A stretch of DNA of 48,190 nucleotides from Chloroflexota bacterium. Lineage in GTDB: Bacteria > Chloroflexota > Anaerolineae > Anaerolineales > Villigracilaceae. Under the pieces are notes generated by a model. The model was not told where the DNA came from and searched no databases. It saw nothing but the letters and a program-made list of their open reading frames with translations. Both the position numbers and the translations under genes were made by a program. Shown one piece after another: positions 15,060 through 23,429 of the stretch; the first letter of the stretch is position 1, and every line of letters starts with the position of its first letter. The stretch covers positions 1-48,190 of the forward strand of contig JAPLGS010000086.1 in NCBI GenBank assembly GCA_026390015.1, in the 5' to 3' direction.

Positions 15060-16550
15060 TTATTGAACTGTAATATTGAAGTAGTTGTATACGGCTTTTG
15101 TGAGATCGCCAAAGAGCGGGTTGATAATGCCCCAAATGTTGGTAACGGGGTGATATGAATAAATGGATAATACAAAATTTCCGCCGGGTGTGTAAACGAT
15201 GCCAGCGTCACTTGTATCATGCACAACGCCATCGGAAGAGGGCACGTAGCCATGTTTGTGCGGAACCAGCGTACCATCCGGCACGCCGCCCTGAATCAGC
15301 GAGCCAAATTTATCCTGCGCCATGAAATCTATCAGCAATTGACAGGTGGCCGGGTTGATCTTATCCGGGAAGGCCGCGATCAGCGCACCGCCGCTATTCT
15401 GCGCGCACTGATATAAATCTGCGAGCAATGCCCCCATTTCAGAAGGGGTTGTCTGAGAATAAGGGTCTGGGTCGGTGAACACATCAACGCGTTGATTGCC
15501 GGGGGTTATTCTTCCGGGCAAAAGGTTTGGTGCGCCATTATAAAAGAAGCCACCGATGTAGGTACTGTTGAAGCCGAGCGTTTCCATGTTTTGGGTAACG
15601 ATGAGCGGCCCGTTATTTTTTTCGATTCCCGCCAAAACCAGATCTGTGGCTGGGTTATCTGATTTACCCAGTACGCGCGAAATAATATTGGATGTCTCCG
15701 AGTCGAGAACACTTCCACGGTTGATCAGATAGGAGGTAACGATCGGAACCTTGATGGTGCTGGATGCGGTAAAGGCGATGTCAGGCTCGTTCGGGATCTC
15801 TTGTTTATTGTCCATGATGAAATGGATTTCCTGACCCGACTGCAGATCCATCATGTAGAAACCGATCAAGCCGTCAAAGTTGGAAATGGTCACAAGTTGT
15901 TTTAGCAGGATCGTAAGCGTATCGATCGTCGGGCGGGCAGCGGAACTGCGGGTGAAGGTGAGCGCCACCGAGCGATCGCTTGGCGAACGCAGTGCATCTC
16001 CGATGAGTTGTACGGCGCGGTCAAGGTCAAGAGTCTGTCCGGGCGTGCCGGGCAGGAACGAGGTACCGCCAGGGATCGGTTGTGCGGGACCTGGCGGAAG
16101 ATCGTAGCGTAAAGCAATCTCATTCTGAAGGTATTCGCGCAAACGTTCATCTGAAAGGTCGGAGCTTAGGGGAATCACGGTTTCGATCGATGACCGATTC
16201 CACAGATAATCCCAAAAACCACCCCAGAAGGATTGGCCTGTGCGGCGGAGATCTGCCGCGGCCAGCATGGTTTCAATATCGGGCTGAAAGCCAACCACGC
16301 CCGGGTCAATATGAATGATGGCGCCGTTATATTTCACTTCTATTGGAGAAGTGTACACTTCGAGTAGTCTTTGAGAGGCACCTTGTGGTGGTAAACCGCC
16401 GACAGAGACGCCGGCGATGGTCATGCTTGCGGGGTAATTATTACGTTGACGGCTGTAGCCGATCAGGGAAACGATACTGAGAACGAGCGCGCCGGTCAAA
16501 AAAAGGATGGAAGCACCCCGAAGGATGGTGTTGGTATTACGATTTCTCAC
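15060..16550 (-). CDS. Class A beta-lactamase-like serine hydrolase, membrane anchored, with PG-binding-like domain
   Basis: A 496-aa protein with an N-terminal transmembrane helix (ILFLTGALVLSIVSLIGY), then a VanW/PG_binding_4-like extracellular domain (about residues 45-200) and a class A beta-lactamase-like domain. The catalytic SxxK is STIK in TASSTIKVPIV, the second motif is SDN (GKSDNPATD), and the third is KHG (VPHKHGYV) instead of KTG/KSG. Such proteins are usually peptidoglycan-active or of unknown substrate rather than antibiotic resistance enzymes. I chose the GTG at 16550, with GGAGG about 4 nt upstream; the longer TTG start at 16601 would include the -10 box. Confidence 0.8.
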   Translation of the reverse strand: MRNRNTNTILRGASILFLTGALVLSIVSLIGYSRQRNNYPASMTIAGVSVGGLPPQGASQRLLEVYTSPIEVKYNGAIIHIDPGVVGFQPDIETMLAAADLRRTGQSFWGGFWDYLWNRSSIETVIPLSSDLSDERLREYLQNEIALRYDLPPGPAQPIPGGTSFLPGTPGQTLDLDRAVQLIGDALRSPSDRSVALTFTRSSAARPTIDTLTILLKQLVTISNFDGLIGFYMMDLQSGQEIHFIMDNKQEIPNEPDIAFTASSTIKVPIVTSYLINRGSVLDSETSNIISRVLGKSDNPATDLVLAGIEKNNGPLIVTQNMETLGFNSTYIGGFFYNGAPNLLPGRITPGNQRVDVFTDPDPYSQTTPSEMGALLADLYQCAQNSGGALIAAFPDKINPATCQLLIDFMAQDKFGSLIQGGVPDGTLVPHKHGYVPSSDGVVHDTSDAGIVYTPGGNFVLSIYSYHPVTNIWGIINPLFGDLTKAVYNYFNITVQ

Positions 16551-16585
16551 ACGGCCTCCAAAGTAATGACAAATATCACCTAAAA

Positions 16586-16591
16586 AGTATA
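16586..16591 (-). promoter_or_regulatory. -10 box for the beta-lactamase-like gene
   Basis: TATACT on the minus strand at 16591-16586 gives a predicted start near 16579, about 29 nt before the GTG start. This supports GTG 16550 over the upstream TTG. Confidence 0.4.
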
Positions 16592-16615
16592 ACACACCCA
16601 AAATGGTGCTTGTGC

Positions 16616-16621
16616 TAGAAT
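16616..16621 (+). promoter_or_regulatory. Extended -10 promoter for proline dehydrogenase
   Basis: TGCTAGAAT contains an extended -10 (TGn-TAGAAT), with the -10 at 16616-16621, about 66 nt before the ATG. The -35 region is poor. It diverges from the promoter at 16586-16591. Confidence 0.35.
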
Positions 16622-16687
16622 GTATTTATCGGTTGGGCTGGTTCCAACCCGTGCCGACCTTGGCACATTCCCAAAAAAAGGATTAAT

Positions 16688-17647
16688 ATGCTTCGCTCAT
16701 TTTTCATCTATTTATCCAAAGCTGCCTGGGCTCAAAACCTGGTAATAAGCTGGAGTTTCGCATGGCGCACCGCCTCTCGTTTTATTGCAGGGACAAAACT
16801 TGACGATGCCCTGCGGGTTGTCCGTGAAGTGAATGCCAGGGGAATGAATGCCACGCTTGATCATCTTGGCGAGCATACCAATACTCCCGAAGAAGCCCAG
16901 CAAGCAACCGATGATATTTTTATGTCTCTTGATGCCCTCGGAGCAGAGCCCTCTGCTCGAGCCAACATCTCCATCAAATTGACTCAGATCGGTCTGGGCT
17001 TGGATGAAAATTTGTGCGCCCAAAACCTTGAGCGAATTGTCGCCCGGGCAAAGAAGAACAACACCTTTGTCCGCGTGGATATTGAAGATACTCCTTATAC
17101 AGAAAAAACCATTAATCTATATTACATGATGCGCGAAAAAGGATATGCTAATATCGGCACGGCCGTGCAGTCCTATCTATATCGCGCCGAAGCTGATCTG
17201 CATCGATTACTGCAGGATAAAACGCCCATCCGTTTGGTTAAGGGAGCTTATGACGAACCAGCTGATAAAGCCTTCCCCAAAAAAGCGGATGTGGACGCGA
17301 ATTACGATTTGCTGACCAAGATCATGATAGACGCTTCGCTTGCCAACCAGACAAAACTATCGAGCGATTGCCGCTTTCCGCCCATTCCTGCCATCGCGTC
17401 TCACGATGAAAAGCGTATCGCCTTTGCCAAACAATATGCTGAAAAAGTGGGGCTTCCCAAAGATGGAATGGAATTCCAAATGCTATACGGGATTCGCCGT
17501 GATTTGCAGGAACAACTCGTAAAAGAAGGTTATCCTGTGCGTGTGTATGTTCCATTTGGCACACACTGGTATCCATACTTCATGCGCCGGCTTGCAGAAC
17601 GACCGGCAAACATCTGGTTCTTTATCTCGAATTTCTTTAAGGGATAA
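16688..17647 (+). CDS. Proline dehydrogenase (monofunctional)
   Basis: FAD-dependent PRODH that oxidises proline to pyrroline-5-carboxylate. The 319-aa length matches the short monofunctional bacterial type. Motifs: ATLDHLGEHT near residues 56-65, VRVDIEDTPYTEKT, the substrate-site YDEPADKAFPKKADVDANY, IASHDEKRIAFA, GMEFQMLYGIRRDLQEQLV and the RVYVPFGTHWYPYFMRRLAERPAN block containing the RxxxRxxE carboxylate-binding element. The ATG has AAGGA upstream. No P5C dehydrogenase is in the window. Confidence 0.93.
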   Translation: MLRSFFIYLSKAAWAQNLVISWSFAWRTASRFIAGTKLDDALRVVREVNARGMNATLDHLGEHTNTPEEAQQATDDIFMSLDALGAEPSARANISIKLTQIGLGLDENLCAQNLERIVARAKKNNTFVRVDIEDTPYTEKTINLYYMMREKGYANIGTAVQSYLYRAEADLHRLLQDKTPIRLVKGAYDEPADKAFPKKADVDANYDLLTKIMIDASLANQTKLSSDCRFPPIPAIASHDEKRIAFAKQYAEKVGLPKDGMEFQMLYGIRRDLQEQLVKEGYPVRVYVPFGTHWYPYFMRRLAERPANIWFFISNFFKG

Positions 17648-17665
17648 AAATTTCTGTTACCATGC

Positions 17666-17704
17666 AGACACGCGGGATAATTTTCTCGCGTGTCTTATTT
17701 TTTA
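17666..17704 (+). terminator. Rho-independent terminator after proline dehydrogenase
   Basis: An 11-bp stem (GACACGCGGGA with TCTCGCGTGTC, one G-T pair) starts 19 nt after the stop and is followed by TTATTTTTT. A clear plus-strand terminator. Confidence 0.8.
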
Positions 17705-17746
17705 AATGACATTAGTTTCTTTAAAACTCAAATATTCGTTTCCACA

Positions 17747-18130
17747 CTATCCTTTGACGTAGGATAACTTTTCACAGATGGAACCATCCTTCACTTGGAA
17801 TATATCAACTCCCCGTACATATCCTTTTTTTCCAGCTTGATCCAGCCAGTGGTATCTCCAGCGCATAACGCACCGAAGACCAAGGCCAAAAATTTCCTCG
17901 ATTTCAATGTGCGCATTGGGCGACTCACGGAAAAAGTTCTGCCAAAATTCAGTTACGATTTCCTTCCCCGAATACACAGCACCATTGGGGGCAGGGACAG
18001 TATTTTCGAAGACACAATCCTCGCTCATCAGCTGCATCATCCCCGCGACATCATGACGGTTGAAGGCCTCGTTGAACTCAAGGACGATGCGGATCGCTGA
18101 TTCTAACCGTGACATACGGATAGGGCTCAT
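17747..18130 (-). CDS. SnoaL-like / NTF2-fold protein
   Basis: A 127-aa protein of the cone-like NTF2/SnoaL fold. The pattern VLEFNEAFNRHDVAGMMQLMSEDCVFENT, followed by YSGKEIVTEFWQNFF and a C-terminal VRGVDIFQVKDGSICEKLSYVKG, is typical of the nuclear-transport-factor-2-like family with a hydrophobic cavity. Members are isomerases, hydrolases or binding proteins, and the actual substrate is not predictable. ATG at 18130 with GAGGT about 9 nt upstream. Confidence 0.8.
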   Translation of the reverse strand: MSPIRMSRLESAIRIVLEFNEAFNRHDVAGMMQLMSEDCVFENTVPAPNGAVYSGKEIVTEFWQNFFRESPNAHIEIEEIFGLGLRCVMRWRYHWLDQAGKKGYVRGVDIFQVKDGSICEKLSYVKG

Positions 18131-18369
18131 ATAGATAAAACCTCATGACGCTCTCTGTGGTTACTGGCCGGTGGGCGTGGATTCTGTTTGGGAGCAGAGA
18201 GAAAACTCTTAGCCAGAAAAATTCTTGACGCGAAGCGTGCCGCAAAATCCTGCTCGTTCATTAAGTAAGTGAGGTTGTTAGTAAGAGAGGTTGCGCGACT
18301 AAAACTTCCACACTTATGCCAACTATACAACTACTTCATTAATTCCGCAAAGGCAGTTGTGTGCACACT

Positions 18370-18384
18370 CTAATTGCCTAATCC
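18370..18384. repeat. Two degenerate CCTAATCC-type octamers upstream of the SDR gene
   Basis: CTAATTG and CCTAATCC stand directly before the -10 box of the SDR gene and resemble the array after its stop at 19109-19176. The rest of 18131-18369 has no convincing gene; an open frame of 67 codons at 18127-18330 (minus) has no family resemblance. Confidence 0.4.
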
Positions 18385-18386
18385 CT

Positions 18387-18392
18387 TATAAT
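18387..18392 (+). promoter_or_regulatory. -10 box for the SDR gene, leaderless
   Basis: TATAAT at 18387-18392 is followed by 6 nt (CTCTCT) and the ATG at 18399. Transcription should start at the A of the start codon or one base off. No ribosome-binding site fits. Confidence 0.6.
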
Positions 18393-18398
18393 CTCTCT

Positions 18399-19121
18399 AT
18401 GATTAAACCCCTCGCCCTCATCACCGGCAGCGCACACAGACTCGGCAAAGCCTTCGCGTTGACTCTTGCGCGCATGGGCTATGATCTTCTTTTACATTAT
18501 TATTCCGCCGAAGAACAAGCCCAGCAAACCAAATCTGAAATCGAAGCTCTTGGCGTCAAAGTCCACCTCGTCCAAGCTGACTTGACTCAGCCTGACCAAA
18601 TCCAATCCATATTTACAACTCTCGACTCTCTGCATTCTGCCTTCCGCCTTCTGATAAATTCCGCAGCCATCATGCCCGTTGCAAATCCGCTTGACCTTGA
18701 ATTACAAGATTGGGACTCCGCTCTCGACCTCAATCTGCGCGCACCATTCCTGCTGGCGCAGCACGCCGCAAAACGAATGACTGCGGGCGGACTCATTGTC
18801 AACATCTCAGACATCGCGGCCCAAAAAGCATGGAGCCGCTACCCATCCTACACAATCAGCAAAGCGGGATTGGAATCGCTCACCAAATTGCTGGCGCGTT
18901 CCTTCGCCCCGAACATCCGAGTCAACGCCATCGCCCCGGGCTTGGTTCTACAATCTGACGTTGTCAATCCCGAAGAATGGATTAAACTTGTCAACCGATT
19001 GCCGCTAAAGCGTGCCGCTACTCTCGATGAGATTACCTGCACTCTGCAATTTCTCATCAACAACGAGTATATTACCGGCCAAACCATCATCGTGGATGGC
19101 GGCTATTCCCTAATCACCTAA
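18399..19121 (+). CDS. Short-chain dehydrogenase/reductase, pteridine-reductase-like
   Basis: A 240-aa NAD(P)-dependent Rossmann oxidoreductase. The cofactor motif is TGSAHRLGKAFA (about 9-20), the TGxxxRLG form common in FolM/pteridine reductase-like SDRs and used by NADPH enzymes. LINSAAIMP is the NNAG-equivalent, NISDIAAQKAWSRYPSYTISKAG holds the catalytic Ser, Tyr and Lys (YxxxK), and NAIAPGLV follows. The C-terminus GQTIIVDGGYSL is standard. I chose the ATG at 18399 (MIKPLALITG); the frame extends upstream to a TTG before the -10 box, which argues against it. The stop codon lies inside the octamer array. Confidence 0.88.
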   Translation: MIKPLALITGSAHRLGKAFALTLARMGYDLLLHYYSAEEQAQQTKSEIEALGVKVHLVQADLTQPDQIQSIFTTLDSLHSAFRLLINSAAIMPVANPLDLELQDWDSALDLNLRAPFLLAQHAAKRMTAGGLIVNISDIAAQKAWSRYPSYTISKAGLESLTKLLARSFAPNIRVNAIAPGLVLQSDVVNPEEWIKLVNRLPLKRAATLDEITCTLQFLINNEYITGQTIIVDGGYSLIT

Positions 19122-19176
19122 TCACCTAATCACCTAATCACCTAATTCCCTAATTACCTAATCCCCAATTACCTAA
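19109..19176. repeat. CCTAATCA octamer tandem array
   Basis: Seven uninterrupted 8-bp units (CCTAATCA, later CCTAATTC, CCTAATTA, CCTAATCC) run 19109-19164, followed by degenerate units to the ATG of the next gene at 19177. The SDR stop codon is in the second unit, so the array makes up the 55-bp spacer and leader of the membrane-protein gene. The unit is not a multiple of three. Confidence 0.8.
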
Positions 19177-20802
19177 ATGACCTTCCCAAAGAAACTCGAC
19201 CTCCTGCTCTCCATCCTCCTCATCGCCATCGCGCTTATCTACGCCGCGCAGTTGGTAGATTTCTCCATCCCGCCTTTTGAAGACGCCGCCATGCTCATGC
19301 GCTACGCCCAGCACCTCTCAGGAGGCCACGGCATTGTTTGGAACATCGGCGAACATCCCGTAGACGGCGCGACTGATTTTCTCTTCATGGTTGTCTCTGC
19401 CGCCTTCATCAAACTTGGTTTGACAGTCGGTCAATCTGTTCGCGGCATCGGATTCGTTTCGCACATCCTCACCGTCCTTATCGTCTACTGGACAAATCGG
19501 CGCGTCAACAAAGCCAGCATTCTCTTTTCTTTTCTAAGCGGATTTTATCTCATCGTTGGAACTGGACTCTCCTACGTAGCCGCCTATTTTGGCACACCGT
19601 TCTTTGCGCTCGCCGCCGCATCCACCTGGGCGTTGGGCCTGATCCTGATTCAAAAAGAAGACTCTCCCTTTTGGCTTTCCCTCGCCTTCGCAGTCAGCGG
19701 ACTCATCACCGGACTCATTCGCCCCGAAGGAGTCATCCTTGCTTCATTGATGTTGCTCGCAGTCATCGTTTTGCGCGGGGTAAGGCGATCTGTTTCGATC
19801 ATGATTATTTTTGGCGCAGTGTTTCTTGTATTAGGCGGCGCGTATTTTATTTGGCGCTGGAATTATTTTGGCTATCCTTTGCCTAATCCATTTTACAAAA
19901 AAGGGGATGGCGGCCTGCATTGGGATTCATTCAACAATTCCCTGTTGAACACATTGCGCTTGTTCCTGCCGATGGTCATCGCGTTCATTCTTGGGTTTCG
20001 TTCACGCGAAACCACAAAACAGACATTGGCTTTTCTCATTCCCATCCTTGGTTTTGCATCTGCCTTCATCTTGATCTCAGACGAGATGAATTATGGCGCG
20101 CGCTTTCAATACGCGCTCGTGCCCATCGCTCTCATGTCGTGGACTCGGCTCGTAGATGGATTCAAATTCTCGCGGCCAGACCAACTATCAGGCAGAGAAA
20201 GAAGCGTGTATTCCATCGCATTAATATTCTTGTCAGCGAGCATCATTTACTACTCGTGGTTTCAAAATTGCTTCCTGACCTCTTATCAGCAAACTTGCAC
20301 AACGGCTTATGAAAATGACGGACGTTATGATATGGGAAAATTGCTGTCGGAATATCGCGGCAAAGGCTATCTCATCGCCACCACCGAAGCGGGCTTGCTT
20401 CCATATTATTCCGGCTGGGACGCGCTCGATACCTGGGGCTTGAACGATCAGTTCATCGCGCACAACGGCGCGATAACCGCGGATTACCTTGATCAATATA
20501 AACCGGAGATCATCATGTTCCATGATTATTATTCGCCGCTCGTCCCGCCTAAGTTGACCGAAGCCAACCTCGCCCAAAAATGGTTCAGTATGACGATTAC
20601 AATGAAGCAGTACGCCGAAGCGAATGGCTATGTGCTCGCCGCGATCTTCGGCGACAGCCCGTATGATACGCATTATTATTATGTCCGCTCTGATTTCGCC
20701 GACAGCAAACGCCTGATCGAGCAGATCTCGACCATGAAAAAATATTACTATCCCACCACGGGAAAAAAATCCATCAATTACGCGGGCTATCCCGAACCAT
20801 AA
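19177..20802 (+). CDS. Polytopic membrane protein, GT-C glycosyltransferase-like
   Basis: A 541-aa protein with roughly ten hydrophobic segments in the first 360 residues and a soluble C-terminal part (about 370-541). The first external loop reads PPFEDAAMLMRYAQHLSGGHG then VWNIGEHPVDGATDFLF; an acidic E-D pair in the first loop followed by WN..E.PVDGATDFL is the layout of GT-C lipid-sugar glycosyltransferases, such as actinobacterial arabinofuranosyltransferase-like proteins. It would transfer a sugar from a polyprenyl phosphate donor outside the membrane. No ribosome-binding site is seen before the ATG; the leader is the octamer array. The exact donor and acceptor are unknown. Confidence 0.7.
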   Translation: MTFPKKLDLLLSILLIAIALIYAAQLVDFSIPPFEDAAMLMRYAQHLSGGHGIVWNIGEHPVDGATDFLFMVVSAAFIKLGLTVGQSVRGIGFVSHILTVLIVYWTNRRVNKASILFSFLSGFYLIVGTGLSYVAAYFGTPFFALAAASTWALGLILIQKEDSPFWLSLAFAVSGLITGLIRPEGVILASLMLLAVIVLRGVRRSVSIMIIFGAVFLVLGGAYFIWRWNYFGYPLPNPFYKKGDGGLHWDSFNNSLLNTLRLFLPMVIAFILGFRSRETTKQTLAFLIPILGFASAFILISDEMNYGARFQYALVPIALMSWTRLVDGFKFSRPDQLSGRERSVYSIALIFLSASIIYYSWFQNCFLTSYQQTCTTAYENDGRYDMGKLLSEYRGKGYLIATTEAGLLPYYSGWDALDTWGLNDQFIAHNGAITADYLDQYKPEIIMFHDYYSPLVPPKLTEANLAQKWFSMTITMKQYAEANGYVLAAIFGDSPYDTHYYYVRSDFADSKRLIEQISTMKKYYYPTTGKKSINYAGYPEP

Positions 20803-20838
20803 TTTATTGCTGCTCAACCACCATTACAGGAGAATTCA

Positions 20839-21309
20839 ATGTCTGAGATCGAAGAGCTTGCCGAAAAATTACGAACTGAAGGCGAAAAATTTGTGACTAT
20901 CTTTTCCAGCCTGACAGAGGATCAATGGAAAGTAGAAGTCTACACTGAAGGTACAACCTGGACGATCCGCAATGTGTTTGCGCACTTCGTCACTTCTGAG
21001 CGCGGGCTGGTCAAATTATTTGAACAGATCCGTTTGGGCGGCAGCGGCGCGGCGGATGATTTTTCCATTGACCGTTACAACGAATCTCAACAGCAAAAGA
21101 CCAAAGACTTCTCGACGGCTGAATTGATTGGGAACTATAAAACGATCCGCGCAGATACGATTGTATGGGTTTCAAGTTTGAAAGAATCCGAACTCGAGAT
21201 TCAAGGCCGCCATCCATTCCTTGAATTAACCACCTTGCGTGAAATGGTGAAAATGCTTTACCTTCATAACCAGATCCATTATCGTGATCTGAAGAAAGTG
21301 CTAAATTAA
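20839..21309 (+). CDS. DinB-like four-helix metalloprotein
   Basis: A 156-aa protein of the DinB/YfiT/mycothiol-dependent isomerase superfamily. Candidate metal-binding histidines are H49 (VFAHFV), H143 and H147 (YLHNQIHYRDL). SLTEDQW and WTIRNVFAHF are typical. Members include thiol-dependent S-transferases and DNA-damage-induced proteins. ATG at 20839 has AGGAG upstream. Function otherwise unknown. Confidence 0.82.
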   Translation: MSEIEELAEKLRTEGEKFVTIFSSLTEDQWKVEVYTEGTTWTIRNVFAHFVTSERGLVKLFEQIRLGGSGAADDFSIDRYNESQQQKTKDFSTAELIGNYKTIRADTIVWVSSLKESELEIQGRHPFLELTTLREMVKMLYLHNQIHYRDLKKVLN

Positions 21310-21347
21310 ATTCTTCCTTCATAATTAATACGGAACCTCCTCTCCCT

Positions 21348-22457
21348 ATGAATCTTCCTCCCTTCAAACTTGAACGTTACTTCGCCAAATACGAATTCAA
21401 CACCAAATTCCTGCTCTGTTCTTCAGACTGTGAAGCCATGTCCATTGCGGACTTGCTTGTTTTTGAAGAGGGCGCAGCAGAAAAATTTCCGCAACTCTGG
21501 CTCGGCTACACCGAATCACAGGGCAGCCTTGCCCTGCGAAAAGAGATTTGCAATCTTTACCCAACCCTGCAGCCTGAACATATTTTGGTTCATACAGGCG
21601 CGGGGGAAGCCATCTATCTTTTTATGCACGCTGTGCTAACAGCAGATGACCATGTTATTGTGCATACGCCCGGTTATCAATCTCTGGCGGAAGTGGCTCG
21701 CTCTATCGGCTGTGACGTCAGCCCGTGGCTGGCGCATGAAGAAAATCAGTGGGCGCTTGATCTCGACGAGCTGCGCCGCCTGATCCGCCCGAATACAAAA
21801 GCCATCGTCATCAACACGCCACACAACCCGACCGGCTACCTTATGTCCCGCGCGGATTTTGATGCGCTCAACAAATTGGTGCAGGAAAATAATCTACTGC
21901 TTTTCTCTGATGAGGTCTACCGCGAATCAGAATACGATCCAGCCACGCTTCTGCCCGCCGCCTGTGATTACGGTGACCATGCTATTTCTCTGGGAGTAAC
22001 TTCCAAAACCTACGGACTCGCAGGTCTGCGTATCGGCTGGATCGCTACCAGCAATAAAAAAGTCTATGAAAACATGGCTTCACTCAAAGACTACACCACC
22101 ATCTGCAACTCCGCACCAAGTGAATTTCTCGCGGAAGTTGCGATGCGTCATCGTGTAAAACTTGCTGAAAGAAATATTAATATCATTAAACATAATCTCA
22201 CTGTAGTTGATAATTTTATTGATTCTCACTCTTCACTATTTTCCTGGATCCGTCCACGGGCAGGTTCGATGGGATTCCCGCGGCTTCTCAAAGGTGACAT
22301 CGAAGACTTCTGCGATAAACTTGTCAGGCAGGTTGGTGTTCTGCTTCTGCCCGGCACGATGTATGATGAGTCCAATAATCATTTTAGATTGGGTCTTGGC
22401 AGAAAGAATCTTCCGCAAGCTGTGGAGCGATTGGAAGAATATCTGCTGAAAAAATAA
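21348..22457 (+). CDS. PLP-dependent aminotransferase, class I/II
   Basis: A fold-type I aminotransferase of 369 aa. HTGAGEAIYLFMHAVLTADDHVIVHTPGYQSL covers the cofactor phosphate site and stacking residue. NTPHNPTGYLMS has the conserved Asn-Pro; LLFSDEVYRESEY holds the PLP aspartate and tyrosine. The Schiff-base lysine is in VTSKTYGLAGLRIGW, and the carboxylate-binding Arg is in FRLGLGRKNL. The donor and acceptor are unknown. The leader before the ATG is pyrimidine-rich (CCTCCTCTCCCT) and lacks a Shine-Dalgarno. Confidence 0.9.
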   Translation: MNLPPFKLERYFAKYEFNTKFLLCSSDCEAMSIADLLVFEEGAAEKFPQLWLGYTESQGSLALRKEICNLYPTLQPEHILVHTGAGEAIYLFMHAVLTADDHVIVHTPGYQSLAEVARSIGCDVSPWLAHEENQWALDLDELRRLIRPNTKAIVINTPHNPTGYLMSRADFDALNKLVQENNLLLFSDEVYRESEYDPATLLPAACDYGDHAISLGVTSKTYGLAGLRIGWIATSNKKVYENMASLKDYTTICNSAPSEFLAEVAMRHRVKLAERNINIIKHNLTVVDNFIDSHSSLFSWIRPRAGSMGFPRLLKGDIEDFCDKLVRQVGVLLLPGTMYDESNNHFRLGLGRKNLPQAVERLEEYLLKK

Positions 22458-22464
22458 TGCTTCG

Positions 22465-23427
22465 GTGGTTGATGCGCTCCACACCCATCAGAATTGCCAG
22501 ACACTTCATACATCTTTTATTTTACTAATAACTGTCCACACCACATTGCTAAAACTCACCCGCCCCCTGCACCTTCTGCTCGCCGCGCTCACCTATACCC
22601 TCGGAGCCAGCATTCCTGCCTACCTCGGTAAACCCCTGAGTGTCGGAATATTCTGGCTTGGCTTGACCATAATTATTTTCGCGCAATTGAGCATGTTCCT
22701 GCTGGCCGAAGTTTTTCGCCCGCAGAATGAACCGCTGGTTGAAAACCAAACTCCCCAACAAAAAGAGACTCTTCGTAACAACACACTATATTTTTCAATT
22801 GCCGCGCTGACAGTCACCGCCTTTATCATCTATCTTCTTTACATCAGCCAGGCGCTAGTTCTTTCTTCCCTTCGAGAGCCTCAGGGCGGCGCTTTCATCC
22901 TTCTTCTTTCATCCTTCCTGCTGGTCATTTTATATGCCATCCCGCCCATGCGCCTGCTCGCTCGCGGCTTCGGCGAACTGACCCTCGCCGCGCACATTGC
23001 TTACGTGATCCCGTCCATCGGGTTTCTTCTGCAAGCCAAAGAAAATCACCGACTGCTCATCCTCATTATCATTCCACTCACTGCACTCGCGCTCGCATAC
23101 CTTCTCATTCTCAACTTTATATCCTATCCATCAGATCAAAAATATCAACGCGCCACACTTTTACGCCTGCTCACGTGGGAGCGCGCCGTGCCGTTCCATC
23201 ACAGCCTGATCGTTCTGGCTTACCTTATCTTTGCGATCGCGCCCGCCCTCGGCTATTTCATTCTCTGGCCTGCCTTTCTGACGCTCCCATTCGCCATCCT
23301 GCAGATCATTCTTTTGCGTCACATCTCTCTCGGCGGCAAACCAAATTGGATCTTGCTCAACGTGACCGCGCTCGCAGTCTTTGGCCTGACAACATATTTC
23401 TTAACTTTGACTTTCTGGATTAGATAA
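22465..23427 (+). CDS. UbiA-superfamily-like membrane protein lacking the aspartate motifs
   Basis: About 320 aa with eight or nine hydrophobic segments. The part from residue 28 (LLKLTRPLHLLLAALTYTLG) matches the opening of UbiA/MenA prenyltransferases, and the order of helices fits. However, the first NDxxDxxxD site is replaced by AEVFRPQNEPL and the second aspartate motif by NFISYPSDQKYQR, so prenyl-diphosphate chemistry is doubtful. The GTG at 22465 or a TTG at 22546 could be the start; similarity favours the later one. It lies 8 nt after the aminotransferase and 2 nt before moeA, so it belongs to that operon. A TTCATCC heptamer repeat (22894-22914) runs through the coding sequence. Confidence 0.6.
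   Translation: MVDALHTHQNCQTLHTSFILLITVHTTLLKLTRPLHLLLAALTYTLGASIPAYLGKPLSVGIFWLGLTIIIFAQLSMFLLAEVFRPQNEPLVENQTPQQKETLRNNTLYFSIAALTVTAFIIYLLYISQALVLSSLREPQGGAFILLLSSFLLVILYAIPPMRLLARGFGELTLAAHIAYVIPSIGFLLQAKENHRLLILIIIPLTALALAYLLILNFISYPSDQKYQRATLLRLLTWERAVPFHHSLIVLAYLIFAIAPALGYFILWPAFLTLPFAILQIILLRHISLGGKPNWILLNVTALAVFGLTTYFLTLTFWIR
22894..22914. repeat. TTCATCC heptamer repeat inside the UbiA-like gene
   Basis: Three units in a 7-bp register, TTCATCC TTCTTCT TTCATCC, encode part of a hydrophobic helix. The same heptamer fills spacers at 25676-25703 and 36680-36693. Confidence 0.4.
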
Positions 23428-23429
23428 GT

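Noticed and set aside
16551-16601. Longer N-terminus of the beta-lactamase-like protein from TTG 16601
   Set aside because: The -10 box lies inside it, and GTG 16550 has a GGAGG ribosome-binding site.
18127-18330. Open frame of 67 codons (minus) upstream of the NTF2-like gene
   Set aside because: No family resemblance, overlaps the start of the known gene, and no ribosome-binding site; probably spacer sequence.
19109-19176. CRISPR-like array
   Set aside because: Unit length is 8 bp without spacers or unique sequence between repeats, and no cas genes are nearby.
20233-20817. Antisense open frame of 194 codons within the membrane-protein gene
   Set aside because: It opposes a gene with clear membrane segments and conserved motifs; codon bias makes long antisense frames common here.
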